From: Actinoplanes ianthinogenes | Lineage (GTDB): Bacteria; Actinomycetota; Actinomycetes; Mycobacteriales; Micromonosporaceae | DNA: 64,000 bases | Assembly (NCBI RefSeq): GCF_018324205.1 | Contig: NZ_AP023356.1 | Span: 9,244,501-9,308,500 of the forward strand | Direction: 5' to 3' | Shown here: positions 1-8,652 of the stretch, one piece after another | Position numbering within the stretch: the first letter of the stretch is position 1 | Layout of the letters: each line of letters opens with the position of its first letter | The notes under the pieces: generated by a model | What the model was told of the DNA's origin: nothing | Seen by the model: only the letters and a program-made list of their open reading frames with translations | Database searches by the model: none | Program-made: the position numbers and the translations under genes

Positions 1-574
1 CGCGGTAGGCGGCGACCGTGGGTGGTGCACCGGCCGCGACCGGCGGCAGGGTGATCGCGACCAGGATCAGGGCGGCGACGGTGAGCCCGGCGATGACCGT
101 CAGCGCCCAGCGCCAGCCCTGGAGGTTGCCGAGGAAGGTGGCGAGCGGGACGCCGAGCACGGCGGCCGCGGTCATCCCGCCGAACACGATCGCCAGCGCC
201 CGCGGTCGCCGCTCCGGGGGAACGATCAGTGAGCCGACCGCCGAGGCCTGCGGCGCGTACGCGGCGGCGCCGAGGGCGGTCACCACGCGGGCCGCGGCGA
301 GCATCGGGTACGACGTGGCGACCGCGCTGAGCACCCCGCCGGCGCTCATCACGGCCAGCCCGATCAGCAGCATGTGCCGCCGGTCGAGGCGGCCGAGCAG
401 GCCCGGCGCGACGGGCGCGGCGGCCGCGAAGGTCAGGGCGAAGACGCTGACCAGCAGGCCGACCCGGGCCGGGGTGGTGCCCAGGTCGGCGCTGATCGAG
501 GGGCTGAGTCCGATCGGGGCGAGCGACGACGTGCCGAACGCGAAGTAGCCGAGAGCCAGGGCGAGCAGTCCCAT
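1..574 (-). CDS. MFS transporter (3' part cut by window edge)
   Basis: The minus strand is open from an ATG at 574 to the window edge and encodes about 191 residues. The protein begins MGLLALALGYFAFGTSS and has repeated hydrophobic helices with the GRLDRR-type loop between helices 2 and 3 that marks major facilitator superfamily permeases. It is probably a proton-driven exporter in the membrane. A TetR gene is divergent, with a perfect palindrome between them that overlaps the promoter region, so TetR repression of this exporter is the obvious model. The substrate cannot be inferred. The C-terminal half lies outside the window. Confidence 0.85.
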   Translation of the reverse strand, partial: MGLLALALGYFAFGTSSLAPIGLSPSISADLGTTPARVGLLVSVFALTFAAAAPVAPGLLGRLDRRHMLLIGLAVMSAGGVLSAVATSYPMLAAARVVTALGAAAYAPQASAVGSLIVPPERRPRALAIVFGGMTAAAVLGVPLATFLGNLQGWRWALTVIAGLTVAALILVAITLPPVAAGAPPTVAAYR

Positions 575-587
575 GCGGGATCCAATC

Positions 588-609
588 CAATACGCAACGG
601 TGCGTATTG
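588..609. promoter_or_regulatory. TetR operator palindrome
   Basis: CAATACGCA-ACGG-TGCGTATTG is a perfect inverted repeat with 9-bp arms and a 4-bp spacer. It lies 13 bp upstream of the MFS start and 47 bp upstream of the TetR start. Its size and place fit a TetR dimer site controlling both genes. The sequence is seen directly; the function is inferred. Confidence 0.8.
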
Positions 610-656
610 AATGTACGCCCGGCCACCGCCCCCCTGTCAACCCGTACGATGTCGGC

Positions 657-1214
657 ATGACTGGCCGTCCCCGCAACCCGGCGGCGGATGAGGCGATCAT
701 TCGCAGCACGCTGACCCTGGCCGAGCAGCTCGGTTACCGCGGCGTCAGCATCGAGGCGATCGCCGCGCACAGCGGGGTGGCCAAACAGACGATCTACCGC
801 CGTTACCCGAGCCTCGGCGAGGTGATGCTGGCCGCGCTGGCCTCGTTCGCCGACCAGCACCTGCCGCACCCGGACACCGGCTCGCTGCGCGACGACCTCT
901 ACCAGCTGCTGTCCGCCACCTTCGCGGCGCAACAGCAGGTCAGCGGGGAGCTGAACCGGGGCCTGGCCGCCGCGGCGATCCAGGACGCGACGTTCGCGAC
1001 CAGGCTGTGGGAGCGCCTGATCGAGAGTCGGCGCGAGGTGGTCCGCACGATGATCGGCCGCGCGCGGGAGCGCGGCGAGGTCACCCACCCCGACGACGAT
1101 TTCCTGGTCGACCTGGTCTTCGGCCCGATGTGGTACCGGTTGCTGTTCGGTCGCGAGGCCCTCGACGACGGCTACGCCCGGCGGCTGGCCGAGGCCGTGG
1201 TGGCCGCCGCGTGA
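657..1214 (+). CDS. TetR/AcrR family transcriptional regulator
   Basis: A 185-residue TetR-type repressor. The N-terminal helix-turn-helix includes GVSIEAIAAHSGVAKQTIYRRYPS, with the family's typical T-I-Y-R-R-Y recognition helix, followed by a ligand-binding C-terminal half with FGPMWYRLLF. The reading frame is open further upstream (to 573), but ATG 657 gives the normal family length and leaves the palindrome at 588-609 outside the gene. It is divergent from an MFS exporter and its stop overlaps the GTG of the next gene (GTGA), so those two are probably co-transcribed. Confidence 0.9.
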   Translation: MTGRPRNPAADEAIIRSTLTLAEQLGYRGVSIEAIAAHSGVAKQTIYRRYPSLGEVMLAALASFADQHLPHPDTGSLRDDLYQLLSATFAAQQQVSGELNRGLAAAAIQDATFATRLWERLIESRREVVRTMIGRARERGEVTHPDDDFLVDLVFGPMWYRLLFGREALDDGYARRLAEAVVAAA

Positions 1215-1630
1215 GGGACTCGGTGGCCCGGGCGCGAGCCGAGCTGCGGCAGCGGGTCGGCGAGCACCTGGACGAGGGCGAGACGCTGCGTGCCGCCGTG
1301 TGGATCGCCCGCGACTCCGGCCTGCCGCTGATCTCCCGGATCACCCCGTGGAAGGGCGCCGCCACCCCGCGCAAGCAGCTGGACGGGACCGCCGCGGAGC
1401 TGGACCGGCACCTGCCCGATCACACCGCGGCGGCCGCCCTCGCCCTGACCGAGGCCCGGCTGCTGCTGATGCTGGACGGGCCGCCGCTGGCGCCGGTCTG
1501 GCAGTGCCCGCGCGCCGCCCTGGCCACGGCCACCGCGACCGACCCGGAGGGCCAGCTCACCCTGCACTTCACCGACGGCTCACGGGTAACAGTGGTCGCC
1601 CCGTTCGCCCACCTCGCTAACGACTGGTGA
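1211..1630 (+). CDS. hypothetical protein, translationally coupled to TetR gene
   Basis: A 139-residue protein starting at a GTG that overlaps the TetR stop by four bases. It is rich in Arg, Ala and Leu, with no signal peptide or membrane helix. The C-terminal part (LTLHFTDGSRVTVVAP) looks like beta strands of a small domain. I do not recognise the family. The overlap argues that it is a real gene translated with the regulator; no function is assigned. Confidence 0.6.
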   Translation: MRDSVARARAELRQRVGEHLDEGETLRAAVWIARDSGLPLISRITPWKGAATPRKQLDGTAAELDRHLPDHTAAAALALTEARLLLMLDGPPLAPVWQCPRAALATATATDPEGQLTLHFTDGSRVTVVAPFAHLANDW

Positions 1631-1652
1631 TCGCCCGCCGATAGGACGGAGC

Positions 1653-3185
1653 GTGCAACGACGGCCGCTGCTCCGCCTGTCCGGCGCCCTGCTGGGCGTC
1701 TTCGTCGTCTGGCTCGCCGTCACCGCGATCCACCCGATCGGCCCGATGATCCTGCTCTGGCTGCCGATCCCGGCCGGCGGCGTGGTGCTCACCGCGGTCT
1801 ACTGGCGTACCTCCCGCGACTCCCGCCTGCCCGCACCCACCCAGCGCTTCTGGCGGCACCTCACCGCCGTCGCCGTGCTGGTCACGGCGGGCAGCTCGTC
1901 GCAGGTGGTGGAGGTGCTGGACAACCCGGCCGGCGGCGGCCTGCAGACCAACCCGGTCATGGTCGCCTTCAACGGCACCGCGGTGCTGCTCATCGTCTAC
2001 GCCCTCGCCCGCCTGCCGATGAACCGGCAGACACCCGGCGAACTGGTCCGGATCATGCTGGACGCCGGCACCGTGATGCTGGCCGCCGGGGTGTTCATGT
2101 GGCGCTTCCAGACCCGGCCGATGCTCGGCCACGAGGACACCGCCACGGTGCTCGGCTCGCTGGGGCTCACCGCGGTCGCGCTGGTGGCGGTGTTCGCGGT
2201 GGTGAAGGTGATGCTCTCCGGCTACACCTTCATCGACACCAAGGGCCTGCGGCTGCTGATCCTCGCGATGGTCGTGGGCACGGTCGCCCCGCCAGTGCAG
2301 ACCGCCCTGGAGAGCTTCGGCGCCCGCACGTTCCCGATGCAGCTCGGCCTGCCCGCGATGTTCTTCCTCGCCGCCTGGGCCGGAGAGCAGCAGCGCGTCG
2401 CCCCCGCCGGCGAGGCGTCCCGGCGCGGTCGCCGGCACACCTATTACAGCCTTCTTCCGTACGCCGCCGTGGTCGCGGTCGACGGCCTGCTCCTGTACGT
2501 CTCCTGGGTGACCAGGACCAACGACCGGGTGGTGGTCGGCGCCGCCGTGCTGCTCACCACGCTCGTGGTGCTGCGCCAGATCACCGCGTTCCGCGACAAC
2601 GGGCGGCTGCTCGACCAGCTCCACCACGTCGCCACCCACGACGCGCTGACCCAGCTGCCGAACCGGGCGTACTTCAGCACCCGCCTCCAGGAGGCGACCA
2701 GCGGCGCCGGCGCCCGGCCGGTGGCGGTCGTGCTGATCGACCTGGACGACTTCAAGGAGGTCAACGACACGCTCGGGCACGAGGTCGGTGACCTGCTGCT
2801 GGTCGAGGTGGCGCAGCGGCTGAAGGGGTGCGTGGACGGGGACGGGCTGGTGGCCCGGCTCGGCGGGGACGAGTTCGTGGCGGTGCTGGACGGTTCGGCC
2901 CCGCACGCCGCGGATCTGACCGCGGCACGGATCGCCGAGGCGCTGCGGACACCGGCGGTGGCGGCCGGGCACGAGCTGCCGATCCGGGCCAGCATCGGCA
3001 TCGCGGACGGCCATTGCGGCGACGAGCCGAGCGTCCTGTTGCGCCATGCGGACATCGCCATGTATGCCGCCAAGGACCTGCCGGGAACCGCCCACCTGCA
3101 CTATCACCCGGCGATGACGGGCACCGGCTCGCGCACCCACCAGCCCGGTCCCGCCGTCACCGAACCCGTCAAGCTCCGCGTCTGA
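1653..3185 (+). CDS. membrane GGDEF-domain diguanylate cyclase
   Basis: A 510-residue protein from GTG 1653. The first ~330 residues hold about eight hydrophobic helices. A GGDEF domain follows, opening with HDALTQLPNR and carrying an intact GGDEF signature at residues ~404-408, so it should make cyclic di-GMP from two GTP at the membrane. The usual RxxD inhibitory site before GGDEF is missing: the matching positions read DGDG. Product inhibition through the I-site is therefore unlikely. No EAL domain is present. The membrane part may be the sensory module but matches no domain I can name. Confidence 0.88.
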   Translation: MQRRPLLRLSGALLGVFVVWLAVTAIHPIGPMILLWLPIPAGGVVLTAVYWRTSRDSRLPAPTQRFWRHLTAVAVLVTAGSSSQVVEVLDNPAGGGLQTNPVMVAFNGTAVLLIVYALARLPMNRQTPGELVRIMLDAGTVMLAAGVFMWRFQTRPMLGHEDTATVLGSLGLTAVALVAVFAVVKVMLSGYTFIDTKGLRLLILAMVVGTVAPPVQTALESFGARTFPMQLGLPAMFFLAAWAGEQQRVAPAGEASRRGRRHTYYSLLPYAAVVAVDGLLLYVSWVTRTNDRVVVGAAVLLTTLVVLRQITAFRDNGRLLDQLHHVATHDALTQLPNRAYFSTRLQEATSGAGARPVAVVLIDLDDFKEVNDTLGHEVGDLLLVEVAQRLKGCVDGDGLVARLGGDEFVAVLDGSAPHAADLTAARIAEALRTPAVAAGHELPIRASIGIADGHCGDEPSVLLRHADIAMYAAKDLPGTAHLHYHPAMTGTGSRTHQPGPAVTEPVKLRV

Positions 3186-3214
3186 TCGACGCCTGGAACT
3201 CCGCTCACCTCGGT

Positions 3215-3233
3215 GGCTTAACGATATTAAGCC
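3215..3233. terminator. hairpin downstream of GGDEF gene
   Basis: GGCTTAA-CGATA-TTAAGCC is a perfect 7-bp inverted repeat starting 30 bp after the GGDEF stop codon. It has no T-run. It may be a terminator or an operator for the next small gene. Apart from this I see nothing definite in 3186-3394. Confidence 0.4.
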
Positions 3234-3394
3234 GAAACCCCAGCACAGGAACCAGGCCTTCGTTCAAATCGCACAAGATGTCCGCCTCCCTTGTGCGCAA
3301 AAGGCGTTCAGTTGGTGGTGCCGGGACGTCCGGCATCAAGGGGGCAGTGGCCACCGCCAAGTAGATCACTGCCTCAACCCAAACAGGAGAGGCT

Positions 3395-3604
3395 ATGCGT
3401 ATCGTCTCCGACGAGCAGCCAGAAGGCCGGCCGGTGAGGCCGTCCAGGGTCCCGCTACGCCACTTCGTTCTCGCCGTGACGGTGGCGGGCATGACCATGT
3501 TCACCTGGTATCGAACCGGCGGGGACCCGCTGCTCTGCACCATCGTGGCGGTGCTGACAGCGGCCGTCATCGACGTCAGGGTGATCGACCCTCAAGCGAA
3601 ATGA
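3395..3604 (+). CDS. small membrane protein, unknown
   Basis: A 69-residue protein with a good ribosome-binding site (AGGAGAG, 5-6 bases before ATG). A charged, proline-rich N-terminus (~25 residues) is followed by two hydrophobic stretches, HFVLAVTVAGMTMFTWY and LLCTIVAVLTAAVIDV, separated by a short Gly-Gly-Asp-Pro turn, so it is likely a helical hairpin in the membrane. No known family is recognised. Confidence 0.6.
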   Translation: MRIVSDEQPEGRPVRPSRVPLRHFVLAVTVAGMTMFTWYRTGGDPLLCTIVAVLTAAVIDVRVIDPQAK

Positions 3605-3674
3605 CCCGGACGCGGCGAGGTTCGATTCGGGTCGATCGACCTCGCCGCATCGAGCATGCGGGGCGGGAGTGCGG

Positions 3675-4154
3675 ATGTGGTTGACCGTTATTGATGTGGA
3701 ACGGCCGCGGTCGGCGAGAAGCAAGAATCCTGTGTTCGAAGTAGTACGAGAGAGGCTTCTGGGCGCCGGCGAAAAATACGATTTGGTCTCGTTCGGCGAC
3801 AAGGGTGATATCACCCTCTACTTCAAAACGAACGCAGATGATGCCGCGAGTGCCACTGTCTTGGCGCTCGGCAGGTTCCAAGAATTGCTGACAGCAACCA
3901 GCCTGCCTGCCCTGACGCCCTATGCGGTACACACATATCCGGCCGGCACGCGACCGGCGCCGAAATTGATGGGGACCAAGGAAGTCGCCGATATTCTGGA
4001 CAAAACGAAGGCCCGGGTAAGTCAACTCAAGAATTCCGCGGGTTTTCCCAGGCCCGTGGCCGACTTGCACATGGGGCCCGTCTATCTGGAGGCCGACGTC
4101 CTGGAGTACCGCGAAGCTCGGGACAGCACCACCTCAAGGGGAAGTGGTGGCTGA
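3675..4154 (+). CDS. hypothetical protein with C-terminal HTH-like region
   Basis: A 159-residue protein; ATG 3675 is preferred over GTG 3669 because GGGAG lies five bases upstream of it. The C-terminal third (LMGTKEVADILDKTKARVSQ followed by FPRPVADLHMGPVYLEADV) resembles the winged helix-turn-helix of excisionase/AlpA-type proteins: a helix-turn-helix, a Phe-Pro-x-Pro turn, then a short strand. The N-terminal half is unrecognised. The gene is visibly more AT-rich than its neighbours, which may mean recent transfer. It could act as a small DNA-binding regulator. Confidence 0.6.
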   Translation: MWLTVIDVERPRSARSKNPVFEVVRERLLGAGEKYDLVSFGDKGDITLYFKTNADDAASATVLALGRFQELLTATSLPALTPYAVHTYPAGTRPAPKLMGTKEVADILDKTKARVSQLKNSAGFPRPVADLHMGPVYLEADVLEYREARDSTTSRGSGG

Positions 4155-4173
4155 CCATGGCTAGCTTGAAGCG

Positions 4174-4857
4174 ATGGCGCACGAAGAGACGCGGGTCGAT
4201 CACGTCGCGGCGACTCGCCGCTTGCTGGTGGTCGCGCTGCTGACCGCACTCGGCTGCGCCGGCTGCGACACCAAGCCGATCGAGCCGGCCGAGCCCGTCG
4301 ATCCCCGCCCGGCGGGCACCGCGCCGCTGGTGCGATTCTCGGCGACCGTCCAGGCCGGGGAGACGTCCGTGCATGTCCGGTACGCCCTGGACAACACTTC
4401 CGGCGAGCCACTGATGGTGATCAACCGGGTGCCGATCTACACGGCCCGGCCACCGAACGAGCCGGACCCGGCCGCCGTCTACGTGGTCGGATCGACCCCG
4501 CCCGGGCGGGTGCAGATCGCCGAGCGCGCCTTTCCGCGGCCGGACACCGACCGGATGAACTGGGTGGCGACGCCCACCGTGGGGGCGACCGTGGTCCGGC
4601 CGGGCGGTGCGGTCAGCGAGGAGTTCGACGTGCCGCTGCCGTTGACGCGACGTCACCCGTACGGCGACAACTTCGGCGACGGCACGATCCCGCTGCCGGA
4701 CCCGGTCACCGAGGTGGTGTTCTGCCTGGGCGTCGTGCGGCACGCCGACCTGGCCGGGCACGCCGTGCGAGGGGAGGGGCCCGAGATCACCCTGCCGCAT
4801 CTGGCCTCGGTCACGGACGTCCAGCACCTGTTCTGCTCCGATCCGGCACGCCTGTGA
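4174..4857 (+). CDS. putative secreted lipoprotein
   Basis: A 227-residue protein with a basic N-terminus, a hydrophobic segment (LLVVALLTALGCAGC) ending in two possible lipobox cysteines, and then a Pro/Glu-rich spacer, the usual layout of a lipoprotein. The mature part looks mostly beta-stranded, with no enzyme motif. Two C-terminal cysteines could form a disulfide. The first ~14 residues (MAHEETRVDHVAAT) are long for a signal n-region, so a later start is possible. Function unknown. Confidence 0.65.
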   Translation: MAHEETRVDHVAATRRLLVVALLTALGCAGCDTKPIEPAEPVDPRPAGTAPLVRFSATVQAGETSVHVRYALDNTSGEPLMVINRVPIYTARPPNEPDPAAVYVVGSTPPGRVQIAERAFPRPDTDRMNWVATPTVGATVVRPGGAVSEEFDVPLPLTRRHPYGDNFGDGTIPLPDPVTEVVFCLGVVRHADLAGHAVRGEGPEITLPHLASVTDVQHLFCSDPARL

Positions 4858-4866
4858 CCACGCCCT

Positions 4867-5117
4867 TCAGTGGTGCGCGAGGATCTGCCTCACCGGGTGG
4901 CCCAGCAGCTCGGCCACCCGGGCGAGTTCCGAGTCGTCGAGTTCAGGCTCCGCCCGGGTCGGGTTCATCGCGAACACGGCGAAGCGCGCGAATCCGATCG
5001 GTTCCTCGTAGTGCAGGCTGTCCAGCTCGACCGCGGCGCCACCACCGCTCCCGCGGCCTCGGCCGCGGGAGTCCAATCCCGGTCGGTGGGGATCAGGCGG
5101 AGGTAGCTGTCGCTCAC
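4867..5117 (-). pseudogene. internally deleted, frameshifted remnant
   Basis: A GTG at 5117 opens a reading frame beginning VSDSYLRLIPTDRDWTP, which looks like a true protein N-terminus. It runs out of frame near 5050. In another frame the DNA then encodes a well-formed C-terminus (LDSLHYEEPIGFARFAVF ... ELLGHPVRQILAHH) ending at the TGA at 4867-4869. From memory both ends resemble one family of about 160-180 residues, so roughly half the gene has been lost with a frameshift. A perfect 11-bp inverted repeat (5048-5071) sits at the junction. Confidence 0.6.
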
Positions 5118-5147
5118 GGCGCCCAGAGTTCCACAGGCCCGGCGCGC

Positions 5148-5822
5148 TCAGCTGGATGAGCCCCGCACCGACGCCCGCCAGGTGCGATACTGCCGCTGCC
5201 CGATCAGCTTCCAGGCGATCCGCCCCGCCAGCGGCACCTTCTTCATGAACTCGGCCCGCTCCGCCGCCGACGCGTCCTCCAGGATCGCCCCGAGTGCCAG
5301 GAACACCTTCTCCTTCGGCATCCCTTCCAGCCCGTTCTTGCCGACCCGCTCCCACTCCGGCAGGGTCAGGTACTCCTCCACCAGCGGCATCACCAGCGTC
5401 TCCTCGTCACCGAGGTGCCGGTGCAGCACCCGCTGATGCTCCGCCAGGGCCGCCACCAGCGCATCCCGCTCCGCCTCCGCCGCCGCGGCCTCCCACCCCG
5501 GCAGCACCCGCTCGATCTCCCCGAGCGTCCCGTCCAGAGCCTCGTGCTGCTCCTCCATCAGGCGGACCAGATCGTCGTGGATCCGGGCCCGCTCGTGCAG
5601 CAGCGGCCAGATCAGCTCGTCCTCACCGCTGTGGTGGTGGTGCAGCCCGCCGATGTACTCCCGCAGCACCCCGGCCAACTGCCGGGCGCGCGCGACGTCC
5701 CCCGGACGCACCGCCCCGACGTACTGCTGCAACTGACTGGCTTCGCGCCGGAACACCCGGTGGATCAGAATCATTTCCTGGGTGTACGGCGTACTGGTGG
5801 CGGACACGCTGATGCTCCTCAT
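5148..5822 (-). CDS. hemerythrin HHE-domain protein
   Basis: A 224-residue cytoplasmic protein with a hemerythrin-like four-helix bundle: His in MILIHRVFRRE, HHHHSGEDELIWPLL, MEEQHEALDG, and HRHLGDEETLVMPL supply the His/Glu/Asp ligands expected for a di-iron site. Such proteins bind oxygen, nitric oxide or iron, or act in redox sensing; which applies here cannot be told. The basic C-terminal tail (KLIGQRQYRTWRASVRG) is outside the domain. It stands alone between a decayed gene and the AfsR-type regulator. Confidence 0.88.
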   Translation of the reverse strand: MRSISVSATSTPYTQEMILIHRVFRREASQLQQYVGAVRPGDVARARQLAGVLREYIGGLHHHHSGEDELIWPLLHERARIHDDLVRLMEEQHEALDGTLGEIERVLPGWEAAAAEAERDALVAALAEHQRVLHRHLGDEETLVMPLVEEYLTLPEWERVGKNGLEGMPKEKVFLALGAILEDASAAERAEFMKKVPLAGRIAWKLIGQRQYRTWRASVRGSSS

Positions 5823-5886
5823 GGGACCGGTCGATGGTTCGGCGCCAGTCTCCCGCCCGGTGCTTGCCTGCCACTTGCACCGGGCG

Positions 5887-8589
5887 TCAAACGAGCAGGT
5901 CGATCATCTCCTGCTCGCTGAGATCCTGGGCGGCCCGGGCGGCGGCCTCCCAGCCGGCGTCCTGCATGGTCGCCTCGATCGCGGCGGTCAGCGCCGGGCT
6001 CACCAGGTTCGGATCGATGCCGCGCCGCACCGAGTACCCGCGCACCGCCGTCAGCAGCACCGCCGCCGTGTCCACCCGCCCGGCCAGCGCCAGCGCCAGC
6101 GCACCCATGTGCAGGCAGGTCAGCGCGTTCCCCAGGTCGTCGGCGGCGCGGAACAACCAGAGTGACCGCCGGATCGCCGCCAGCGCGGCCTCCGGATCGA
6201 GCGGCGACCCACCGCCCCGCGAGGTGACCCCGACCAGGCCGAGCCAGCCCAGCGCCATCTCCCCGAGCGCCGCGGACCACCCGTACCCTCGCGCCTGCGC
6301 CTCCGCGATCGCCCGGTCCAGCACCGCGTGCGCCTCGTCCAAACGCCCCAGCCCGGTCAGCGCGAACCCGAGGCACACCTCCGCCGCCGCGACGCTCCAG
6401 CGTTCCCCGCAGGCTCGGGAGACCGCGATCGAGTCCCGGGCCCGCCGCTCCGCCGTCGCGAAGTCCTCGATCGCGTGGTGCACCACCGAGTCGTAGTAGA
6501 GCATCTGCGCCCGCACCACCTGCTGCTCCCGGTCACCCGGGTCCGGCAGCACCTCGCCCGCCTGCCGCAGCCAGTCCAGCGCGCCCGGCAGGTCACCGCC
6601 GATGAACCGCACCATCGCCCCACCCGCGAGGGCCCGCGCCCGGTCGACGGCCGGCGCGTGCGGCGCCGCGGCCAGCGCGGCGTCCAGCAGCCGCAGCCCC
6701 ACCGCCACATGCCCGCCCCGGAACCAGAACCACGGCAGCAGCGAGGCGGTCCGCAGCGCCGCCTCGGGCGCGGCGGCAAGGTCGTGCTCGATGCCGGCGT
6801 GCACGTTGGCCAGATCGCGGTGCAGTACCCGCATCGCGTGCGGCGAGTGTTCGCCGGCCAGTTCGGGAACCCACCGGGCGACGAGGTCCCGCGTCCAGGC
6901 GGCGTGCGCCGCGCGGCTGCCGGCCGGATCCGGGTCGTGCGCCCGGCAGTACCCCCGGATGATCTCCAGCAGCCGGTACCGGGTCGGCGTCACCCCGGTG
7001 TCGGCCGCCACCACCGAGCGGGTGACCAGTGCGGACAGCCGGTCGAGGTCCGACTCGGCGGCGCTCAGCGGGAAGCCGTCCTCGTAGGGCCACAGCCGCA
7101 GCAGCAGCGCCCGGTCGGCGGCCGGGAGCAGGTCCACGCTCCAGGCGACCGCCGCCTCCAGGGTCTGGTGCGGGGTGATCTCGCCGCGGGGGACCGGCCC
7201 GAGCGCCGGGAACCGGTCGCGCAGCAGCCCACTGAGGTCACCGAGGCTCAGCAGCCGGGCCCGCGCCGCGGCCAGTTCGAGGGCGAGCGGGATGCCGTCG
7301 AGGGCGGCGGCGATGCGAGCCAGGTGCGCGCTGTCGCCGGCGTCCGGCTGCCAGCCCAGCCGCTGGGCCGCGATCCGGTCGGTGAGCAGCGCGACCGCCG
7401 CGGTCGGCGGCAGCGGATCGACCGGCAGCAGGCGTTCGCCGCTGACGCCGAGCGGCTCCCGGCTGGTGACCAGGATCCGCAGGCCCGGGCAGTGCGCCAG
7501 CAGGTGCAGGGCGAGCTCGGCGACCGGCTCCACCAGGTGTTCGCAGTTGTCCAGCAGGAGCAGGCCCGGCTGATCGGCCAGGGCGGCGGTCACCGTGTCC
7601 AGGGTCGACCCGCGCAGGCGCAGCGCCGCGGCGACGGCCGGAACCGGCGCGGCCGCGTCGGCCAGCCGGACGAACCAGGCGCGGTCCGCGGCGTATTCGA
7701 GAGCCAGCCGGGTCTTCCCGGCCCCGCCGGGGCCGACCAGCGTGATCAGGCGGTGCGCCGCGGTCAGTGTGCCGAGGGCGGCGAGTTCGGCGTCGCGGCC
7801 GAGGAATGTCGTCAGCGGCCGGGCGGTCCGCGCCGGCCGGGCCGCCAGCAGCAGCCGCGGATCCTGGAGCAGCAGCCGGCGCTCCAGATCCTGCAACGCC
7901 GGGCCGGGATCGAGACCCAGATCCTCGGCGAGCAGGTCACGGACCCGGCGCAGCGCGGCCAGCGCGTCGGCCTGCCGCCCACTGCGGTAATGGGCCAGGA
8001 TGAGCAGTTCCCACCGGCGTTCCCGATAGGGCTCGGCCCGCACCGCCTCCTCCAGCTCGCCGACCGAGCCGGCCGCGTCACCGGCGGTGAGCCGCGCCGC
8101 CAGCCGCTCCTCGACCGCGACCAGGCGCAACTCGCCCAGTCTCGCCCGGGCCGGCACCGCATCCCCGGCCAGCTCGGCGAAGGGTTCCCCGCGCCACGCC
8201 GCGAGGGCCCGGTCGAACACCGGGACCGCCTCCGCCGCGCGCCCGTCCTTCAGCAGCTCCCGCCCGTGGTCGACGGCGGCGGCGAACCGGTCCGCGTCGC
8301 TCTCGTCGACCCGCAGCCGATAGCCGTCGTCGGTCCGGACCAGCGCCTCCCTGCCGAGCGCGCGACGCAGCCGGGACACGTAGGCGAACAGTGAACTGCG
8401 CGGGTTCGCCGGCGGCTCGTCACCCCACAGCAGATCGACCAGGGCGTCCTCGGTGACCGGCCGCCCGTTCGCCGCGGCCAGGACCGTGACCAGCCGCCGG
8501 GGGAGCAGCCCGCCGAGGTGGACAGCGACGCCGTCCACCTCGAGCTCGACCGGCCCCAGGACCCTGCACGTCAGCACTCGGCAGATCAT
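5887..8589 (-). CDS. AfsR/SARP-type transcriptional regulator with ATPase and TPR region
   Basis: About 900 residues from ATG 8589 (the frame is open to 8631). Order: winged-helix DNA-binding domain (starts ICRVLTCRVLGPVEL), bacterial transcriptional activation domain (to ~residue 240), an NB-ARC-like ATPase with Walker A GPGGAGKT and Walker B LLLLDNCEHL, then helical TPR-like repeats. This is the architecture of large AfsR-family regulators, which usually control secondary metabolism or nearby genes. The neighbour downstream is a hemerythrin gene. The target is unknown; no biosynthetic cluster is visible. Confidence 0.9.
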   Translation of the reverse strand: MICRVLTCRVLGPVELEVDGVAVHLGGLLPRRLVTVLAAANGRPVTEDALVDLLWGDEPPANPRSSLFAYVSRLRRALGREALVRTDDGYRLRVDESDADRFAAAVDHGRELLKDGRAAEAVPVFDRALAAWRGEPFAELAGDAVPARARLGELRLVAVEERLAARLTAGDAAGSVGELEEAVRAEPYRERRWELLILAHYRSGRQADALAALRRVRDLLAEDLGLDPGPALQDLERRLLLQDPRLLLAARPARTARPLTTFLGRDAELAALGTLTAAHRLITLVGPGGAGKTRLALEYAADRAWFVRLADAAAPVPAVAAALRLRGSTLDTVTAALADQPGLLLLDNCEHLVEPVAELALHLLAHCPGLRILVTSREPLGVSGERLLPVDPLPPTAAVALLTDRIAAQRLGWQPDAGDSAHLARIAAALDGIPLALELAAARARLLSLGDLSGLLRDRFPALGPVPRGEITPHQTLEAAVAWSVDLLPAADRALLLRLWPYEDGFPLSAAESDLDRLSALVTRSVVAADTGVTPTRYRLLEIIRGYCRAHDPDPAGSRAAHAAWTRDLVARWVPELAGEHSPHAMRVLHRDLANVHAGIEHDLAAAPEAALRTASLLPWFWFRGGHVAVGLRLLDAALAAAPHAPAVDRARALAGGAMVRFIGGDLPGALDWLRQAGEVLPDPGDREQQVVRAQMLYYDSVVHHAIEDFATAERRARDSIAVSRACGERWSVAAAEVCLGFALTGLGRLDEAHAVLDRAIAEAQARGYGWSAALGEMALGWLGLVGVTSRGGGSPLDPEAALAAIRRSLWLFRAADDLGNALTCLHMGALALALAGRVDTAAVLLTAVRGYSVRRGIDPNLVSPALTAAIEATMQDAGWEAAARAAQDLSEQEMIDLLV

Positions 8590-8652
8590 AGTTCGACGAT
8601 CAAAAACCGATTTTTCGTACGCCCGGAGCACGCCGGCCGGGGCGCGCCGGCC

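Noticed and set aside
6328..8394. Plus-strand 688-codon frame opposite the AfsR-type gene
   Set aside because: Same antisense artefact; the minus strand encodes clear winged-helix, BTAD and ATPase motifs.
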